A program made the translations under genes and the position numbers. From Parafilimonas sp. (GTDB lineage: Bacteria > Bacteroidota > Bacteroidia > Chitinophagales > Chitinophagaceae): a stretch of 6,485 nucleotides of DNA. Below, piece after piece: positions 6,121-6,485 of the stretch. The stretch is from NCBI GenBank assembly GCA_023251275.1, contig JAHEZC010000156.1, positions 1 to 6,485 of the forward strand, written 5' to 3'. The notes under the pieces are model-generated. The model did not search any database and was not told where the DNA came from. It saw nothing but the letters and a program-made list of their open reading frames with translations. Positions within the stretch are counted from its first letter, which is position 1, and each line of letters starts with the position of its first letter.

Positions 6121-6485
6121 ATGCATTTCGAATTCACCGAAGAACAACTGATGATACAAAGAGCAGCACGGGACTTTGCACAGAAAGAATGTTTGCCCGG
6201 TGTAATTGAACGCGATGAGCATCAGAAATTTCCTTACGAACAGGTGATGCAGCTTGCCGGTCTTGGTTTTTTAGGCATGATGGTGAAGCCGCAATACGGT
6301 GGCGCCGGGATGGATACCGTGAGCTATGTGCTGGCAATGGAAGAAATTTCCAAAATTGACGCAAGTGTAAGTGTATGCATGAGTGTAAACAACAGCCTTG
6401 TGTGCTGGGGCCTTGAAGAGTATGGTACTGAAGAGCAGAAACAAAAATATCTCGCGCCGCTGGCACACGGGAAAAAAGACGGCGA
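6121..6485 (+). CDS. Acyl-CoA dehydrogenase, N-terminal part (runs off the window)
   Basis: FAD-dependent enzyme that introduces the alpha-beta double bond into acyl-CoA thioesters, passing electrons to electron-transfer flavoprotein, in fatty-acid or branched-chain amino-acid oxidation. The 121 codons present cover the N-terminal helical domain: FEFTEEQLMIQRAARDFAQK (residues 3-22), the LPGVIERDE segment (25-33), GFLGMMVKPQYGGAGMD (49-65), MEEISKIDASVSVCMSVNNS (73-92) and YGTEEQKQKYLAPLAHG (101-117). The spacing matches the short-chain (butyryl-CoA-like) subgroup; chain-length specificity cannot be fixed because the FAD-binding middle and the catalytic Glu lie beyond the window. The ATG at 6121 is supported by the family N-terminus beginning within two residues and by the promoter just upstream. 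No damage is seen in the part present. Confidence 0.95.
   Translation, partial: MHFEFTEEQLMIQRAARDFAQKECLPGVIERDEHQKFPYEQVMQLAGLGFLGMMVKPQYGGAGMDTVSYVLAMEEISKIDASVSVCMSVNNSLVCWGLEEYGTEEQKQKYLAPLAHGKKDG

Noticed and set aside
6134..6466. Two overlapping long open frames on the minus strand
   Set aside because: They are antisense to the acyl-CoA dehydrogenase gene, whose protein matches its family along the whole stretch.

Overview
The window looks like a chromosomal segment from a member of the Bacteroidota, possibly near the Chitinophagaceae; the genus cannot be read from it. The evidence is that none of the starts has a clear Shine-Dalgarno sequence, that -7 boxes of the Bacteroidota type (TAnnTTTG) lie before two genes on the + strand, and that the gene content (pirin, guanine deaminase, acyl-CoA dehydrogenase, secreted trypsin-like peptidase with a long insertion) fits. 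Housekeeping-type genes are close to half G+C, whereas the peptidase gene is much more A+T-rich.

Layout. (1) 2-859, minus: a complete pirin-family cupin protein with all four metal ligands. (2) 1014-1961, minus: a two-domain antibiotic-biosynthesis-monooxygenase (ABM) protein with three C-terminal membrane helices. It is interrupted by one in-frame TAA at codon 69, with no change of frame. (3) 1962-2149: divergent intergenic region with candidate promoters. (4) 2150-3577, plus: a complete guanine deaminase with every zinc ligand, followed by a terminator-like hairpin. (5) 3578-4083: gene-free stretch with small inverted repeats, a degenerate purine-rich repeat and a 16-bp direct repeat. (6) 4084-5742, minus: an A+T-rich gene for a secreted chymotrypsin-fold serine peptidase with a very large insertion between the catalytic Asp and Ser. 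(7) 5830-6056, minus: a small gene apparently broken by loss of one A in an A-run; intact it would encode 75 residues. (8) 6121-6485, plus: the first 121 codons of an acyl-CoA dehydrogenase, running off the window, behind a good Bacteroidota promoter.

The genes do not form one pathway. Guanine deaminase serves purine salvage or catabolism, the acyl-CoA dehydrogenase serves fatty-acid or amino-acid oxidation, and pirin and the ABM protein are conserved cupin and small-oxygenase-type proteins of uncertain substrate. No obvious multi-gene operon is present, since strands alternate and gaps are about 65-500 bp. The stretch from about 3690 to 6056 (remnant-like DNA, A+T-rich peptidase, broken small gene) reads as an accessory insertion between two ordinary metabolic genes. 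I see no CRISPR array, tRNA, rRNA, recognisable transposase or established defence system. The points most worth a second look are the nonsense codon in the ABM gene, the architecture of the peptidase and the broken 75-residue gene.
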